A DNA stretch of 43,259 nt. Source: Desulfobulbaceae bacterium (GTDB lineage Bacteria > Desulfobacterota > Desulfobulbia > Desulfobulbales > BM004). The translations under genes were made by a program, and so were the position numbers. Numbering within the stretch: the stretch's first letter is position 1; every line of letters starts with the position of its first letter. Location of the stretch: NCBI GenBank assembly GCA_002868955.1, contig PKTW01000165.1, forward strand, positions 1 to 43,259, written 5' to 3'. This document shows, in pieces, positions 1 through 7,587 of the stretch. The notes below the pieces were generated by a model that had not been told where the DNA came from, did no database searches, and saw only the letters and a program-made list of their open reading frames with translations.

Positions 1-2
1 AG

Positions 3-119
3 CAAGATTATTATTCTATTGGTGCATTAATTGCCGGGAGAGAGCATCTCAGTCAACACCAATTAAATGATAGGGAAGTTATAGGGTGGGAAGAATTTAT
101 CGTCAAAAGGAGAGAATAA
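3..119 (+). CDS. C-terminal end of an unidentified protein (5' truncated by window edge)
   Basis: An open frame enters from the left edge and ends at TAA 117-119, leaving 38 residues that finish in VKRRE. I do not recognise the family from this tail. The stop overlaps the start of the next small frame (TAATGA), which is typical of translationally coupled gene pairs. A Shine-Dalgarno-like AAAGGAGAG lies inside its last codons and serves the next frame. That coupling is the main reason to think the tail is real coding sequence. Confidence 0.45.
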   Translation, partial: QDYYSIGALIAGREHLSQHQLNDREVIGWEEFIVKRRE

Positions 120-235
120 TGAGCGCAAAATATGAAATTCAGGTAAAGGTGTCCACTGTACATCTTGACAGTTTGAGAATGATTCACGAATGTAAATTGA
201 TAGCAGATCTCTACAGTAGTTATCCTTGCATATGA
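119..235 (+). CDS. small unknown 38-aa protein, possibly a remnant
   Basis: ATG at 119 overlaps the upstream stop and is preceded by a strong AAAGGAGAG at 8-nt spacing; the stop is TGA 233-235. The product is 38 aa and belongs to no family I know. Its middle (LDSLRMIHECKLIA) recurs as a similar peptide encoded near 2357-2399 (LDRLGMFHDCKLIA), so the element may be a gene whose 5' part is copied or decaying in this region. It could be a short genuine protein, a truncated toxin-antitoxin partner, or debris. The strong ribosome site argues that it is, or was, translated. Confidence 0.4.
   Translation: MSAKYEIQVKVSTVHLDSLRMIHECKLIADLYSSYPCI
164..206 (+). repeat. imperfect direct repeat B, copy 1
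   Basis: 43 bp, inside the 38-aa frame, matching 2357-2399 at 37 of 43 positions. The last 14 bases (TAAATTGATAGCAG) are identical in both. Confidence 0.7.
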
Positions 236-237
236 AA

Positions 238-264
238 GAAAAAACCCCCTATAAAACAGGGGGT
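238..264 (-). terminator. rho-independent terminator for the SGNH esterase gene
   Basis: A perfect 7-bp stem (ACCCCCT 244-250 with AGGGGGT 258-264) has a 7-nt loop. Read on the minus strand, the stem is followed by TTTTTT, so it terminates the minus-strand gene that ends at 372. It lies directly after the stop of the convergent 38-aa frame. Confidence 0.75.
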
Positions 265-371
265 AATGGATAAGTCTTTTCTACCTGACGCTTGTCAGAC
301 ATATCAGCAGTAATGACAAATTCAATAATAGTCTGTTACTTGGCTTTGTTGTTTATCTGAACTATTTCATT

Positions 372-1097
372 TTAAGGGTCAATTAAACTAATTGCTGCGC
401 GCGCAAATCTTTCACCAAGTAATCGATATCCAACATCATCAAAGTGTAAACCATTATCAATAGTACCCAAATCATCTGTATTTACCCAGGTTCCATTTGG
501 GTAATTTTCTGCTACCCTCACTTGAGCTTCTCTTATTGCGTCCCATTGAGCAACTTTATTGGGGAATTTCCTCCCGAATTCATTTATTCTACCTATAACA
601 AAGTTAAATTTAATTTCAGAGTTAAATTTATGTCTTAAATCTGATTCAATTAATTTAATTAAACCAATTAAGTTCTCTTCATAGACTTCAGAATAGCGGT
701 TTGGATATAAACCATCCGTTTCGCCCTGCATCCATATAAAAAAAACATCTCTAATATTTTTATTCCCAATAGCAGAAAAAATCTTACGTTTTAATAAATA
801 ATAGAACCACCCTACAGGATCTCCGTCACCGTCACCAGCCAGGAGGTCATATTTGTCATACCAATTTGTTATTGATTGGCCACTCAAAGTATCTTTTACA
901 GCTATTGTGCCAGGACCAAAAGTTTCTTCAATGATGGGAAGAAAATATCCAATGTCCAAGAGTTGCATATTGGATTGCCCGGAAAGTATGAACAAAGGGT
1001 AATATTGCAGCGGTTCTGCATTATTTCCTCTACTGCTTCCACTGCTTCCATATAAAGTCAAAAAGAAAGCTAAAATTATAAAAATATTTCTTTTCAT
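372..1097 (-). CDS. secreted SGNH-fold carbohydrate esterase (SASA/CE6-like)
   Basis: This 241-aa protein starts with a Sec-type signal peptide (MKRNIFIILAFFLTLYG, small residues after it). It then shows the three blocks of the sialate O-acetylesterase/acetyl-xylan-esterase group: LSGQSNM near residue 38 with the nucleophile serine, WMQGETDG near residue 122, and DNGLHFDDVGY near residue 213 supplying the Asp-x-x-His pair. Such enzymes remove O-acetyl groups from polysaccharides outside the cytoplasm; the substrate here cannot be told. It stands alone, has its own terminator downstream, and has only a weak AGAG ribosome site. The AT-rich composition and surrounding non-coding repeats suggest an accessory, transferred gene. 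Confidence 0.8.
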   Translation of the reverse strand: MKRNIFIILAFFLTLYGSSGSSRGNNAEPLQYYPLFILSGQSNMQLLDIGYFLPIIEETFGPGTIAVKDTLSGQSITNWYDKYDLLAGDGDGDPVGWFYYLLKRKIFSAIGNKNIRDVFFIWMQGETDGLYPNRYSEVYEENLIGLIKLIESDLRHKFNSEIKFNFVIGRINEFGRKFPNKVAQWDAIREAQVRVAENYPNGTWVNTDDLGTIDNGLHFDDVGYRLLGERFARAAISLIDP

Positions 1098-1286
1098 AAT
1101 GTTACTCTTTTGATTATTGCAATAATGTGTTGGTCATGTTGGGGGGGGAAACTTAATATTTTTCCTATGTGTAAGGTCAATCGCGAAGGGCAAAGTGATT
1201 CGAATATGAACTCAATCAATCTCCTATCCATGGTATTAGCTTTGTTGCTAATACGTTAATTATCCAGGGAGTTCAATTTGACATAA

Positions 1287-1334
1287 CTTGCCACAATCTA
1301 TAGTTTTGTCATACAAAATATAACTCAACATATC
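1287..1334 (+). repeat. imperfect direct repeat A, copy 1
   Basis: 48 bp starting CTTGCCAC and containing the identical core TTTTGTCATACAAAAT. It matches 2299-2346 at 40 of 48 positions. The core is itself an imperfect palindrome (TTTTGT...ACAAAA), which suits either a protein-binding site or a mobile-element end. Confidence 0.7.
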
Positions 1335-1362
1335 CATAAGACATTATAAATTTCAAATAAAT

Positions 1363-1386
1363 AACCCCGCTATTTCTGGCAGGGTT
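1363..1386 (-). terminator. possible terminator-like hairpin
   Basis: AACCCCGC (1363-1370) faces GCAGGGTT (1379-1386): an 8-bp stem with one mismatch and an 8-nt loop. On the minus strand it is followed by TTATTTATTT, which resembles a degraded intrinsic terminator, but no minus-strand gene now lies upstream of it. Confidence 0.4.
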
Positions 1387-1701
1387 CACCTTTGTAGCAG
1401 CAACACGGACTGTTAGATAATTTACTTTTTATAATATAGAATGAAATGTTCATGTTCAAAATTTGGTTATTTCGCAGTTTCACCTCCAGTCATTTCGCTA
1501 TATTTTCCTCACAAATTCCTCATGCAATATGTTTTCCTAGTTCTCAATCTATTGCGAATAATACAATATCGAGATTCATAAAGTTAATGGTGTACATATT
1601 GCATGGAATTCATAACAAACAATTGAAGGTTTTGAGATTGTTGTTATAAACATGCCCCAAAAACAGTTGTATTTGAAACGAGAATATAGGAAAAGGAGAG
1701 A

Positions 1702-2253
1702 ATGTCATTACCATTAGGACATGCTGCTTTGGGCCTCACTGCATATGATTTAACTTCAAATGCAGATGAGGTTTCTGTGTTTAGGCAATGGAAAGTTTTA
1801 GCTGTCGTTGTCATGTTGTCGAATTTGCCAGATATAGATGTTATTTTCGGACTATTATATTCTGGGAATGGAGAGCTATTTCACAGGGGCCCCACCCATA
1901 GTTTACTTTTTGCTTGTTTTATAGGGGTATTATATGCAATATGTTCTCGTATATGGAGGAGCCTACCGCCAATAAGCTTCTTCCAATCATTCCTGTTGAT
2001 AGGTTCGCATCTTTTTGCTGACTATATATTTACCGATGGACCACTTTCACTCTTTTGGCCGTTTGAATTGTCAATGAGCGCAGGCTTTGAAAGCTGGGGT
2101 GATATTGTCCATTCCATAATCTTTGAGGCGACAAATGACATAGCTGTCATCATGTCATGTGCAACAGTCGTTATAATGAGAAGAGTATTTCGTCTTGACC
2201 AAGTATTCTCCTTGCGTCCAGTATTTGTGAGAAAAACAAATGCAAAAAAATGA
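1702..2253 (+). CDS. YdjM-like membrane-bound metal-dependent hydrolase (DUF457 family)
   Basis: A 183-aa inner-membrane protein with the family hallmarks: an N-terminal GHAALGL, then LPDIDV (residues about 41-46) followed by HRGPTHS (about 61-67), both likely metal ligands. A later hydrophobic segment contains SHLFADY (about 104-110). The family is predicted to be metal-dependent hydrolases with several membrane segments; no substrate is established. The start has a very good ribosome site (AAAAGGAGAG directly upstream). It is a lone gene between repeat-bearing intergenic stretches, which fits accessory DNA. Family assignment is firm; the function is not. Confidence 0.8.
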   Translation: MSLPLGHAALGLTAYDLTSNADEVSVFRQWKVLAVVVMLSNLPDIDVIFGLLYSGNGELFHRGPTHSLLFACFIGVLYAICSRIWRSLPPISFFQSFLLIGSHLFADYIFTDGPLSLFWPFELSMSAGFESWGDIVHSIIFEATNDIAVIMSCATVVIMRRVFRLDQVFSLRPVFVRKTNAKK

Positions 2254-2298
2254 TGCGGAACAAACGCCTGTCATAATAACTTCCAACAGTCCACATTG

Positions 2299-2346
2299 CT
2301 TGCCACTATCTTAACTTTTGTCATACAAAATCTGACTGAATATATC
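2299..2346 (+). repeat. imperfect direct repeat A, copy 2
   Basis: Second copy of the 48-bp repeat (40/48 identical to 1287-1334), placed after the YdjM-like gene. Together the copies flank that gene in direct orientation, about 1.0 kb apart. Confidence 0.7.
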
Positions 2347-2356
2347 GACTGGCAAT

Positions 2357-2399
2357 CTTGATAGATTAGGAATGTTTCACGACTGTAAATTGATAGCAG
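2357..2399 (+). repeat. imperfect direct repeat B, copy 2
   Basis: This copy starts 10 bp after repeat A copy 2, so A and B together look like one roughly 100-bp unit. The A part survives alone at 1287 and the B part alone at 164. In one frame this copy encodes LDRLGMFHDCKLIA, similar to the peptide at 164-206, but no start codon or ribosome site precedes it. Confidence 0.7.
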
Positions 2400-2504
2400 C
2401 AATCGCTAGTCGGCTACTTAAACATACTGTGTTTATTATTTAGTTTTTGGACGGGGAGGGAAATTAAACACTTGTTGCAGAATGTTTAACTATTTACTCA
2501 GTTA

Positions 2505-2858
2505 CTAACTGTTTTTACTTTCTGTCTCTTCGATACAACATCTTAACTTGCTTTCAACAATTTCCTCGAGTTTCATTGTTGCCAAATACCTATCATTTTT
2601 CAACTCATAATTACATTCAAAGATGCCAGCATCCCAGAGTTTTTTCAAATCATCTTTCATCATTGGCCAATCATCGGAATAAACTTTCATAGGTATACGA
2701 CTTCCATTTTTTAAGCCCAAAAGTCGCTTTCTGCCCAATCTACCAACTAGCATCGTTAGACCTTCTAGTTTTTCATCTATGCAACGAACCATGGCCTTAA
2801 CCAATGATTCATTAATTGATAATAATACCATTCTCTTCTCTGGTTTAATCATATTCAT
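2505..2858 (-). CDS. conserved-looking unknown protein, 117 aa
   Basis: I do not recognise a family. The protein is hydrophilic, has no signal peptide or membrane segment, and ends in a charged tail containing a Cys-Cys pair (LRCCIEETESKNS). The middle carries basic RLGRKRLLGLKNGSRIPMKVYSDDWP, which might be a small beta-rich binding domain, but this is a guess. Two possible Met starts lie within three codons and neither has a strong ribosome site. It lies 59 bp downstream of the two-CW gene on the same strand, so the two may share a transcript. Confidence 0.6.
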   Translation of the reverse strand: MNMIKPEKRMVLLSINESLVKAMVRCIDEKLEGLTMLVGRLGRKRLLGLKNGSRIPMKVYSDDWPMMKDDLKKLWDAGIFECNYELKNDRYLATMKLEEIVESKLRCCIEETESKNS

Positions 2859-2917
2859 AAATTCAATGACTTCAAAACATTATTTTTAGAATCTAATCTA
2901 ATTTAAAATTATTAACC

Positions 2918-3199
2918 CTAAGCAACAGGCCTCAGAGCACAAACTTTTGGGCCTGTAACAATATTGTTTAAAAGTCCTCTCTGGCTTATAATAAGAAATA
3001 ACTCCTTTCTGTCTATAGCATAAGTTTTTTCTTTAAGTATATAAACGATACAATCATGACAGATATTTAAAACACTACGATAATCCTCAACCCTTTTGGC
3101 AATTTCCCAGCATGGTGTTTCAGGTTCAAGCCTGGCAGGACAATCGAGATTGTCACAACTCATAATTTCCCAGCATTTACAATTTAGATTAATAGACAT
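2918..3199 (-). CDS. two-CW domain-type cysteine-rich protein
   Basis: This 93-aa protein opens with a paired motif: CKCWEIMSC (residues 7-15) followed by CPAR and PCWEIAK (about 20-34), and later CHDC (about 48-51). Pairs of Cys-Trp-Glu motifs with spaced cysteines define the small two-CW proteins common in deltaproteobacteria; the cysteines probably bind zinc or another metal. No biochemical role is established. The start is preceded on the minus strand by GGGGGGAGAA, a strong ribosome site. It is the first gene of a possible two-gene unit with the 117-aa protein. Confidence 0.75.
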   Translation of the reverse strand: MSINLNCKCWEIMSCDNLDCPARLEPETPCWEIAKRVEDYRSVLNICHDCIVYILKEKTYAIDRKELFLIISQRGLLNNIVTGPKVCALRPVA

Positions 3200-3585
3200 T
3201 TCTCCCCCCCTTATAACCCATTTCTCAGCAGTTTCGATGTGATAATAATTATTAAACGATAAGGATTGTCAATAAACCGTGTAATTTAAGTTAGTTACAT
3301 GCAATAAATGCGCCTATGCTCGTCAATAAAATTGTATTTTGTATTTCTAAAATTATTTCAGGTGGTTACTTTCCTGCCTGGACTTTGAAGCCAAATCTTA
3401 GGTAATGGATATTTTTTGATTTTATGGTGATATAGCTAGAAGGGGTCGGGTATTTACCCAAGGGGATGTTTTGGGGAAAGGAAGTGTAAAGGGCGAAAGA
3501 AAACCCCACTGTATATATTGGGGTTACTTAATTGGGCTATTATGCGGGCTTAAAAGAACATCCTGGATGTTGCTGGAATTAAAAA
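3200..3585. other. intergenic stretch between two-CW gene and tRNA-Ser
   Basis: 386 bp of AT-rich sequence. Apart from the terminator at 3495-3525 I see no gene, no integrase remnant and no obvious copy of the tRNA 3' end. Presumably it carries the promoter of the two-CW gene near 3200-3260. Confidence 0.6.
3495..3525 (-). terminator. rho-independent terminator after the tRNA-Ser pair
   Basis: A perfect 7-bp stem (AACCCCA 3502-3508, TGGGGTT 3519-3525) is followed on the minus strand by TTTTCTTT. It sits about 60 bp past the 3' end of tRNA-Ser(GCU) and would end the tRNA transcript. Confidence 0.7.
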
Positions 3586-3678
3586 TGGCGGAGAGAGAGG
3601 GATTCGAACCCTCGGTGGGGTATAACCCCCACACTCGCTTAGCAGGCGAGCACCTTCAGCCGACTCGGTCATCTCTCC
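3586..3678 (-). tRNA. tRNA-Ser (anticodon GCU)
   Basis: A 93-nt class II tRNA read on the minus strand: acceptor GGAGAGA pairs with TCTCTCC, discriminator G, genomically encoded CCA. The anticodon loop is CTGCTAA, the variable arm is long (GTGTGGGGGTTATACCCCCAC) and the T arm is GAGGGTTCGAATCCCTC. The long variable arm and GCU anticodon identify a serine tRNA for AGC/AGU codons. Its 3' end faces the accessory region at 1-3500. Confidence 0.97.
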
Positions 3679-3701
3679 GGCCAAAATGATTAAAAAATAT
3701 G

Positions 3702-3787
3702 TGGCGGAGGAAGTAGGATTCGAACCCACGGAACTTTCGTTCAACGGTTTTCAAGACCGCCGCCTTCAACCACTCGGCCATTCCTCC
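3702..3787 (-). tRNA. tRNA-Ser (anticodon UGA)
   Basis: An 86-nt class II tRNA on the minus strand: acceptor GGAGGAA pairs with TTCCTCC, encoded CCA, anticodon loop CTTGAAA (UGA), long variable arm, T arm GTGGGTTCGAATCCTAC. It reads UCN codons. It lies 23 bp upstream of tRNA-Ser(GCU), almost certainly on one transcript. Confidence 0.97.
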
Positions 3788-3970
3788 ACAGTCAAGAAAA
3801 TGGTTTGTACCATTTCAGGCCGGGGCTGTCAATAATATGAAGAGCCATCTGTCTTTGTTGAGCCCCAATTTAATTATTAATCCGAGGCCATAGATTTTTC
3901 AGGTAATTCAATTTTCACACAGTGGATAAGTAGATGGAAGATCAGAGAAAGTTCATTGTTCATTTGTTTG

Positions 3971-4006
3971 TCGGCATACTAAACTGCCGACGGTTGACAG
4001 CGCTGT
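3971..4006. other. paired hairpins between mutS and the tRNAs
   Basis: TCGGCA (3971-3976) pairs with TGCCGA (3985-3990), and just after it the palindrome ACAGCGCTGT occupies 3997-4006. No U-run follows on either strand, so this is not a standard terminator. It may be an RNA processing or stabilising element at the mutS 3' end. Confidence 0.35.
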
Positions 4007-4057
4007 TCGGCTGCGTGAAATGGCACCCCCCAAACTTTTCTTAGTAAGGTGCTTTAT

Positions 4058-6733
4058 TTATTCTTCTGAGAGTTTTTTCAGTTCATATAACAGGTTTAAG
4101 GCCTCAAGGGGTGCTAAAGTGTCAGGTTTTATGGTTTCCAGTTTTTCGCGGACCGCATCATTTCCGGGCGTAAAAAGACTCAACTGGTTTGGATGATTTG
4201 CATCTGCTCCGCTCCGTTTTTGATTGTGCTGCCGCGCGCTTGCCGCAATGCGTGGTTTGCCGAAGTGGTCGAACTCTCCTTTTTCAATGTTTTTCAGAAT
4301 CTCATGGGCCCTTTCCACCACTTTTGGGGGTACTCCCGCAAGGGCCGCCACCTGGATGCCGTAACTTCTATTTGTGGAGCCGGGCATAATCTTATGAAGA
4401 AAAATGATGGAATCGTTCCATTCCCGCACCCCGATATTGAAATTCTTGACCCTGGGCCTGGTCAGGGCAAGCTCAGTAAGTTCATGATAGTGGGTGGCAA
4501 AAAGGGTTTTGACGCCCTTGTTGTTTTTGTTTACCAGGTCCTCGGCAACAGCCCAGGCAATGGCAAGACCGTCAAAGGTGCTGGTGCCCCTGCCGATCTC
4601 ATCCAGAATGACCAGGCTGTTTTCCGTGGCATTATTGAGGATGTTGGCTGTTTCATTCATCTCAACCATGAAGGTTGACTGGCCGCGGCGCAAGTCATCC
4701 ATTGCACCTACCCGGGTGAAAATACGATCAACTACTCCGATATCCGCCTTTTCAGCCGGTACGAAACTTCCCATCTGGGCCATGAGAACAATCAAGGCTG
4801 TCTGGCGCAGGACGGTTGATTTACCGGCCATGTTCGGGCCGGTGATGATCAGGACCTCTTCACTCTCCTGGTCCAGGTGAATGTCGTTGGGCACAAAACG
4901 ACCGGCAGGAAGGGTCTGTTCAATAACCGGGTGCCGACCTTCTATTATGGCAATTTCTTCGCCGTTCTCCACACAGGGTTTAACATAACGGTGGCGGCGG
5001 GCTGTTTCCGCCAGGCAGGCATAATAATCAAGGCGGGCAAGGTGCGCGGCTGTTTTCAGCAAAATCGGGCTCTGGGCCGCAACCTGGTTTCTGATGTCTG
5101 TGAATATCTGGTATTCCAGTGCAAGCCTTTTTTCTTCAGCTCCCAGAACCTTGCTTTCAAACTCCTTCAGGTCAGGAGTTATGTAGCGTTCTCCATTGAC
5201 CAGGGTCTGCTTGCGGATGAAATAGTCGGGAACATTTGCCAACTGACCCCGGCTCACCTCAAGATAATAGCCAAACACCTTGTTGAAGCCTATCTTAAGA
5301 TTGTTTATACCGGTGCGCTCACGCTCCTTTGCTTCAAGGGCCAGTATCATGCCCCTGCCGTCCCGCTGGATTGCCAAGAGTTCATCCAGTTCAGGATGAA
5401 AACCCTCCCGGATAATTTTGCCTTCGCGCAGGCTTACCGGGGCATCATCACGGATACATTTTTCCAGCAGGGTCTTTGTTGCGGGGAGCACATCAAGGTC
5501 AGAGGCTACCTGGTGCAAAACCCCCTCTTTTATTTCTGCAACAAGATTCTTGATTGCCGGCAATTGGGCCAGTGTATTGTGTATGGCCAGGAGATCCCTG
5601 GGATTGGCGTTGCCAAGAACGACCCTGCTGTTCAGCCGTTCAAGATCATAGACATCGGCTAAAAGACCACGCAAGCTTTCTCGCAGGCTGCTGTCAATAA
5701 AAAGCTGTTCCACCGCTTGAAGACGGGCCCGGATCCGGGCCACATCACGCAGGGGGAAAAGCAGCCGGCGCTTGAGAAGGCGCGCTCCCATGGGGGTGGA
5801 TGTATAGTCAAGCGTGTCAAGCAAAGACCCCTTCCTGCTGCTGCCAACGATTGTCTGGACCAGTTCAAGATTGCGCCGTGACGGCTCATCCACGATCAAG
5901 ACATCCTCAAGGTTAACGGGGATGAGTTTTTCTATATGCGAACAGGCGGTTTTCTGGGTTTCCGATACATACTGCAGCAGCGCGCCGGCAGCAGAAATGC
6001 CCGGCTGCATCTGGTCGCAGCCGAATCCGGCCAGGTTCAGGGTTTGAAAATGCTCAAGCAGGGCTTCTTTGGCTGTTTCAAAATAAAATGTATGTTCTGC
6101 CCGCTTGGACAGGCATATATTAGGAAGAAGTCCTGCAATATTTTGCACGACCTCCTGGCTGCTTGCGTCTTCTGACTCGTTAATGAGAAGCTCTGCCGGT
6201 GCCATGCGGCAGAGCTCATCAAGCAGCTCATCAAGACCGGAGTGTTCGCTGACCAGGAATTCCCCAGTTGATATATCAAGGTAGCTGGCGCCATAAGCGC
6301 TATGTGACTTATCTGCAGAGTGAGAGATTGCAGAAAGATAGCGGTTGCTTTTATCGTCAAGGAGCTGTTCTTCGGTAGTTACACCAGGAGTTACCACCCG
6401 TAAAACTTCCCGCTTAACGATCTTGCCCGCTTTTACCAGGCGGGGATCCTCAACCTGCTCGCACACTGCCACCCGGTGTCCTGCCTTGACCAGTTTGGCC
6501 AGATATGACGAAACTGCGTGGTGCGGCACGCCGCACATGGGTATTTTGTTTTTGTCATTTTTGCTGCTGCGGGAGGTAAGCGTTATGCCAAGAATTTTTG
6601 CAGCAACCACAGCATCATCAAAGAACATCTCGTAGAAATCACCCATGCGGTAAAAAAGGATGGCATCCTCATGCGCGGCCTTGATCTCCATATACTGCTG
6701 GAGCATGGGGGTTATTTTGGGTGTTTTAGGCAT
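4058..6733 (-). CDS. mutS: DNA mismatch repair protein MutS
   Basis: MutS recognises base-base mismatches and small loops and recruits MutL. At 891 aa it is of full family length. The mismatch-reading Phe-x-Glu motif is present as GDFYEMF (F33, E35). The Walker A motif GPNMAGKS lies near residue 632, the Walker B region LVILDEIGRGTST follows about 75 residues later, and FATHYHEL completes the ATPase. A short MutS C-terminal tail (LSLFTP, then ELKKLSEE) is present. The start at MPKTPKITPM fits the family, although no good ribosome site precedes it. mutL is not in the window. The gene is followed by the two serine tRNAs on the same strand. Confidence 0.97.
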   Translation of the reverse strand: MPKTPKITPMLQQYMEIKAAHEDAILFYRMGDFYEMFFDDAVVAAKILGITLTSRSSKNDKNKIPMCGVPHHAVSSYLAKLVKAGHRVAVCEQVEDPRLVKAGKIVKREVLRVVTPGVTTEEQLLDDKSNRYLSAISHSADKSHSAYGASYLDISTGEFLVSEHSGLDELLDELCRMAPAELLINESEDASSQEVVQNIAGLLPNICLSKRAEHTFYFETAKEALLEHFQTLNLAGFGCDQMQPGISAAGALLQYVSETQKTACSHIEKLIPVNLEDVLIVDEPSRRNLELVQTIVGSSRKGSLLDTLDYTSTPMGARLLKRRLLFPLRDVARIRARLQAVEQLFIDSSLRESLRGLLADVYDLERLNSRVVLGNANPRDLLAIHNTLAQLPAIKNLVAEIKEGVLHQVASDLDVLPATKTLLEKCIRDDAPVSLREGKIIREGFHPELDELLAIQRDGRGMILALEAKERERTGINNLKIGFNKVFGYYLEVSRGQLANVPDYFIRKQTLVNGERYITPDLKEFESKVLGAEEKRLALEYQIFTDIRNQVAAQSPILLKTAAHLARLDYYACLAETARRHRYVKPCVENGEEIAIIEGRHPVIEQTLPAGRFVPNDIHLDQESEEVLIITGPNMAGKSTVLRQTALIVLMAQMGSFVPAEKADIGVVDRIFTRVGAMDDLRRGQSTFMVEMNETANILNNATENSLVILDEIGRGTSTFDGLAIAWAVAEDLVNKNNKGVKTLFATHYHELTELALTRPRVKNFNIGVREWNDSIIFLHKIMPGSTNRSYGIQVAALAGVPPKVVERAHEILKNIEKGEFDHFGKPRIAASARQHNQKRSGADANHPNQLSLFTPGNDAVREKLETIKPDTLAPLEALNLLYELKKLSEE

Positions 6734-7077
6734 GATTTTTTTATATAAAAATGCAAATAAAATATAAAATTAAAAAATTCCCCTCATTTTCTTTGTTGAA
6801 CTTTATGCCCTTTAGGGTGCAAAGAAAACGAAGCAAAAGATACAGGCAGCCGTTCACTTGTCCGCTTTTGGCGGATGCCCTGTGCTGCTCGAAAAAAGCA
6901 GACGTCTCGGAATGTCGCTCCCTTGCAGGGTGCTCGGCCGAGTCGTTTTGCTGCTTTTTACTCCGCTGGAAGCGGAACAGGTCAGTCGGGGTGCCCTTTT
7001 CTTGCTCCTTCTATTACTTGTCTAAAAGAAGGAGAACATAGGTTAATAATTTGATTTATAGTGACTATTAATATTTT
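6734..7077. other. intergenic region with several hairpins
   Basis: 344 bp between the HIT gene and mutS. It contains CCGC/GCGG and TCCGC/GCGGA small hairpins and the palindrome CTCGGCCGAG. An 8-bp stem CTCCTTCT/AGAAGGAG lies near 7010-7035. A 96-codon plus frame (6751-7041) rich in Arg, Ser and Cys has no ribosome site or known domain and is not called. The stretch is more GC-rich than other gaps and resembles the dispersed intergenic repeats of some proteobacteria, but only one copy is in view. Confidence 0.45.
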
Positions 7078-7587
7078 TTATTTATCTCGTGTTATATTCA
7101 ACAGCTCCTGAAAATCAGGCAGCAGCCGGTCAAAGGTATTGTCTATATGCTCAGGGATGGTTCGCACCTCTGCCAGAACCGTCATAAAGTTGTGATCACC
7201 TTCCCAGCGCGGGACCACGTGAAAATGCAGGTGATCAGGATGACCGGCTCCGGCAACTGTACCAAGATTGAGCCCAACATTAAAACCTTCCGGATTTATA
7301 TGCTTCCTCAAAATTGCCACAGCCCAGCGGATCATGTCAAACAAAGCAGCACTTTCTTCCGGCACCAGATCATTGATGTCACCAACGTGACGGCAGGGTG
7401 CAAGCAACAGGTGGCCGTTTGCATATGGGAAACGGTTAAGGAGAACCACGACCAGGGCATCACGGTACAGGAGCAAGCTCTCTTTCTCATGTTTTTTTTC
7501 AGGGCCTGCCTCAAAAATACACGCTTTTCCGGGCTGTTCCTTTTCCTGGATATAGGCCATTCTCCATGGAGTCCAAAGGTTTTTCAT
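7078..7587 (-). CDS. HIT family nucleotide hydrolase/phosphorylase
   Basis: A 169-aa protein with the histidine-triad motif HLHFHVVPRW near residues 118-127 (His-x-His-x-His), preceded by NVGLNLGTVAGAGHPDH. The N-terminal MKNLWTPWRMAYI is typical of the HIT subgroup annotated as Ap4A phosphorylase-like, so it probably acts on adenosine (di)nucleotides. Its start overlaps the stop of the upstream phosphoesterase gene by four bases (ATGA), showing an operon with that gene and the DUF4139 gene. The precise substrate is not determinable. Confidence 0.9.
   Translation of the reverse strand: MKNLWTPWRMAYIQEKEQPGKACIFEAGPEKKHEKESLLLYRDALVVVLLNRFPYANGHLLLAPCRHVGDINDLVPEESAALFDMIRWAVAILRKHINPEGFNVGLNLGTVAGAGHPDHLHFHVVPRWEGDHNFMTVLAEVRTIPEHIDNTFDRLLPDFQELLNITRDK

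Larger units (their letters stand above)
1098..1701. other. 604-bp AT-rich intergenic stretch with repeat and hairpin
   Basis: No convincing gene is visible. It holds a run of eight G (1141-1148), one copy of a 48-bp imperfect direct repeat (1287-1334), and an imperfect hairpin (1363-1386). A 67-codon plus frame at 1446-1649 has low-complexity composition, no ribosome site and no recognisable domain, so it is not called. Confidence 0.6.

Noticed and set aside
1446-1649. 67-codon plus-strand frame
   Set aside because: No ribosome site, low-complexity Ser/Ile/Phe composition and no recognisable domain; it lies among repeats.
164-2399. CRISPR array
   Set aside because: Only two copies of each repeat, about 1-2 kb apart, without regular spacers. 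No Cas genes in the window.
1250-2420. Integron attC sites or gene cassettes
   Set aside because: A few short strings resemble attC ends (GTTAGAT near 1410, AACAAACGCC near 2262), but I found no matched inverted core sites and genes run in both directions.
3471-3744. Short frames on both strands around the serine tRNAs
   Set aside because: They run across the tRNA genes; phrases such as EREGFEPS are the usual artefact of translating a tRNA T arm.
6751-7041. 96-codon plus-strand frame between HIT and mutS genes
   Set aside because: Arg/Ser/Cys-rich, no start signal, no known domain; treated as intergenic repeat-like sequence.
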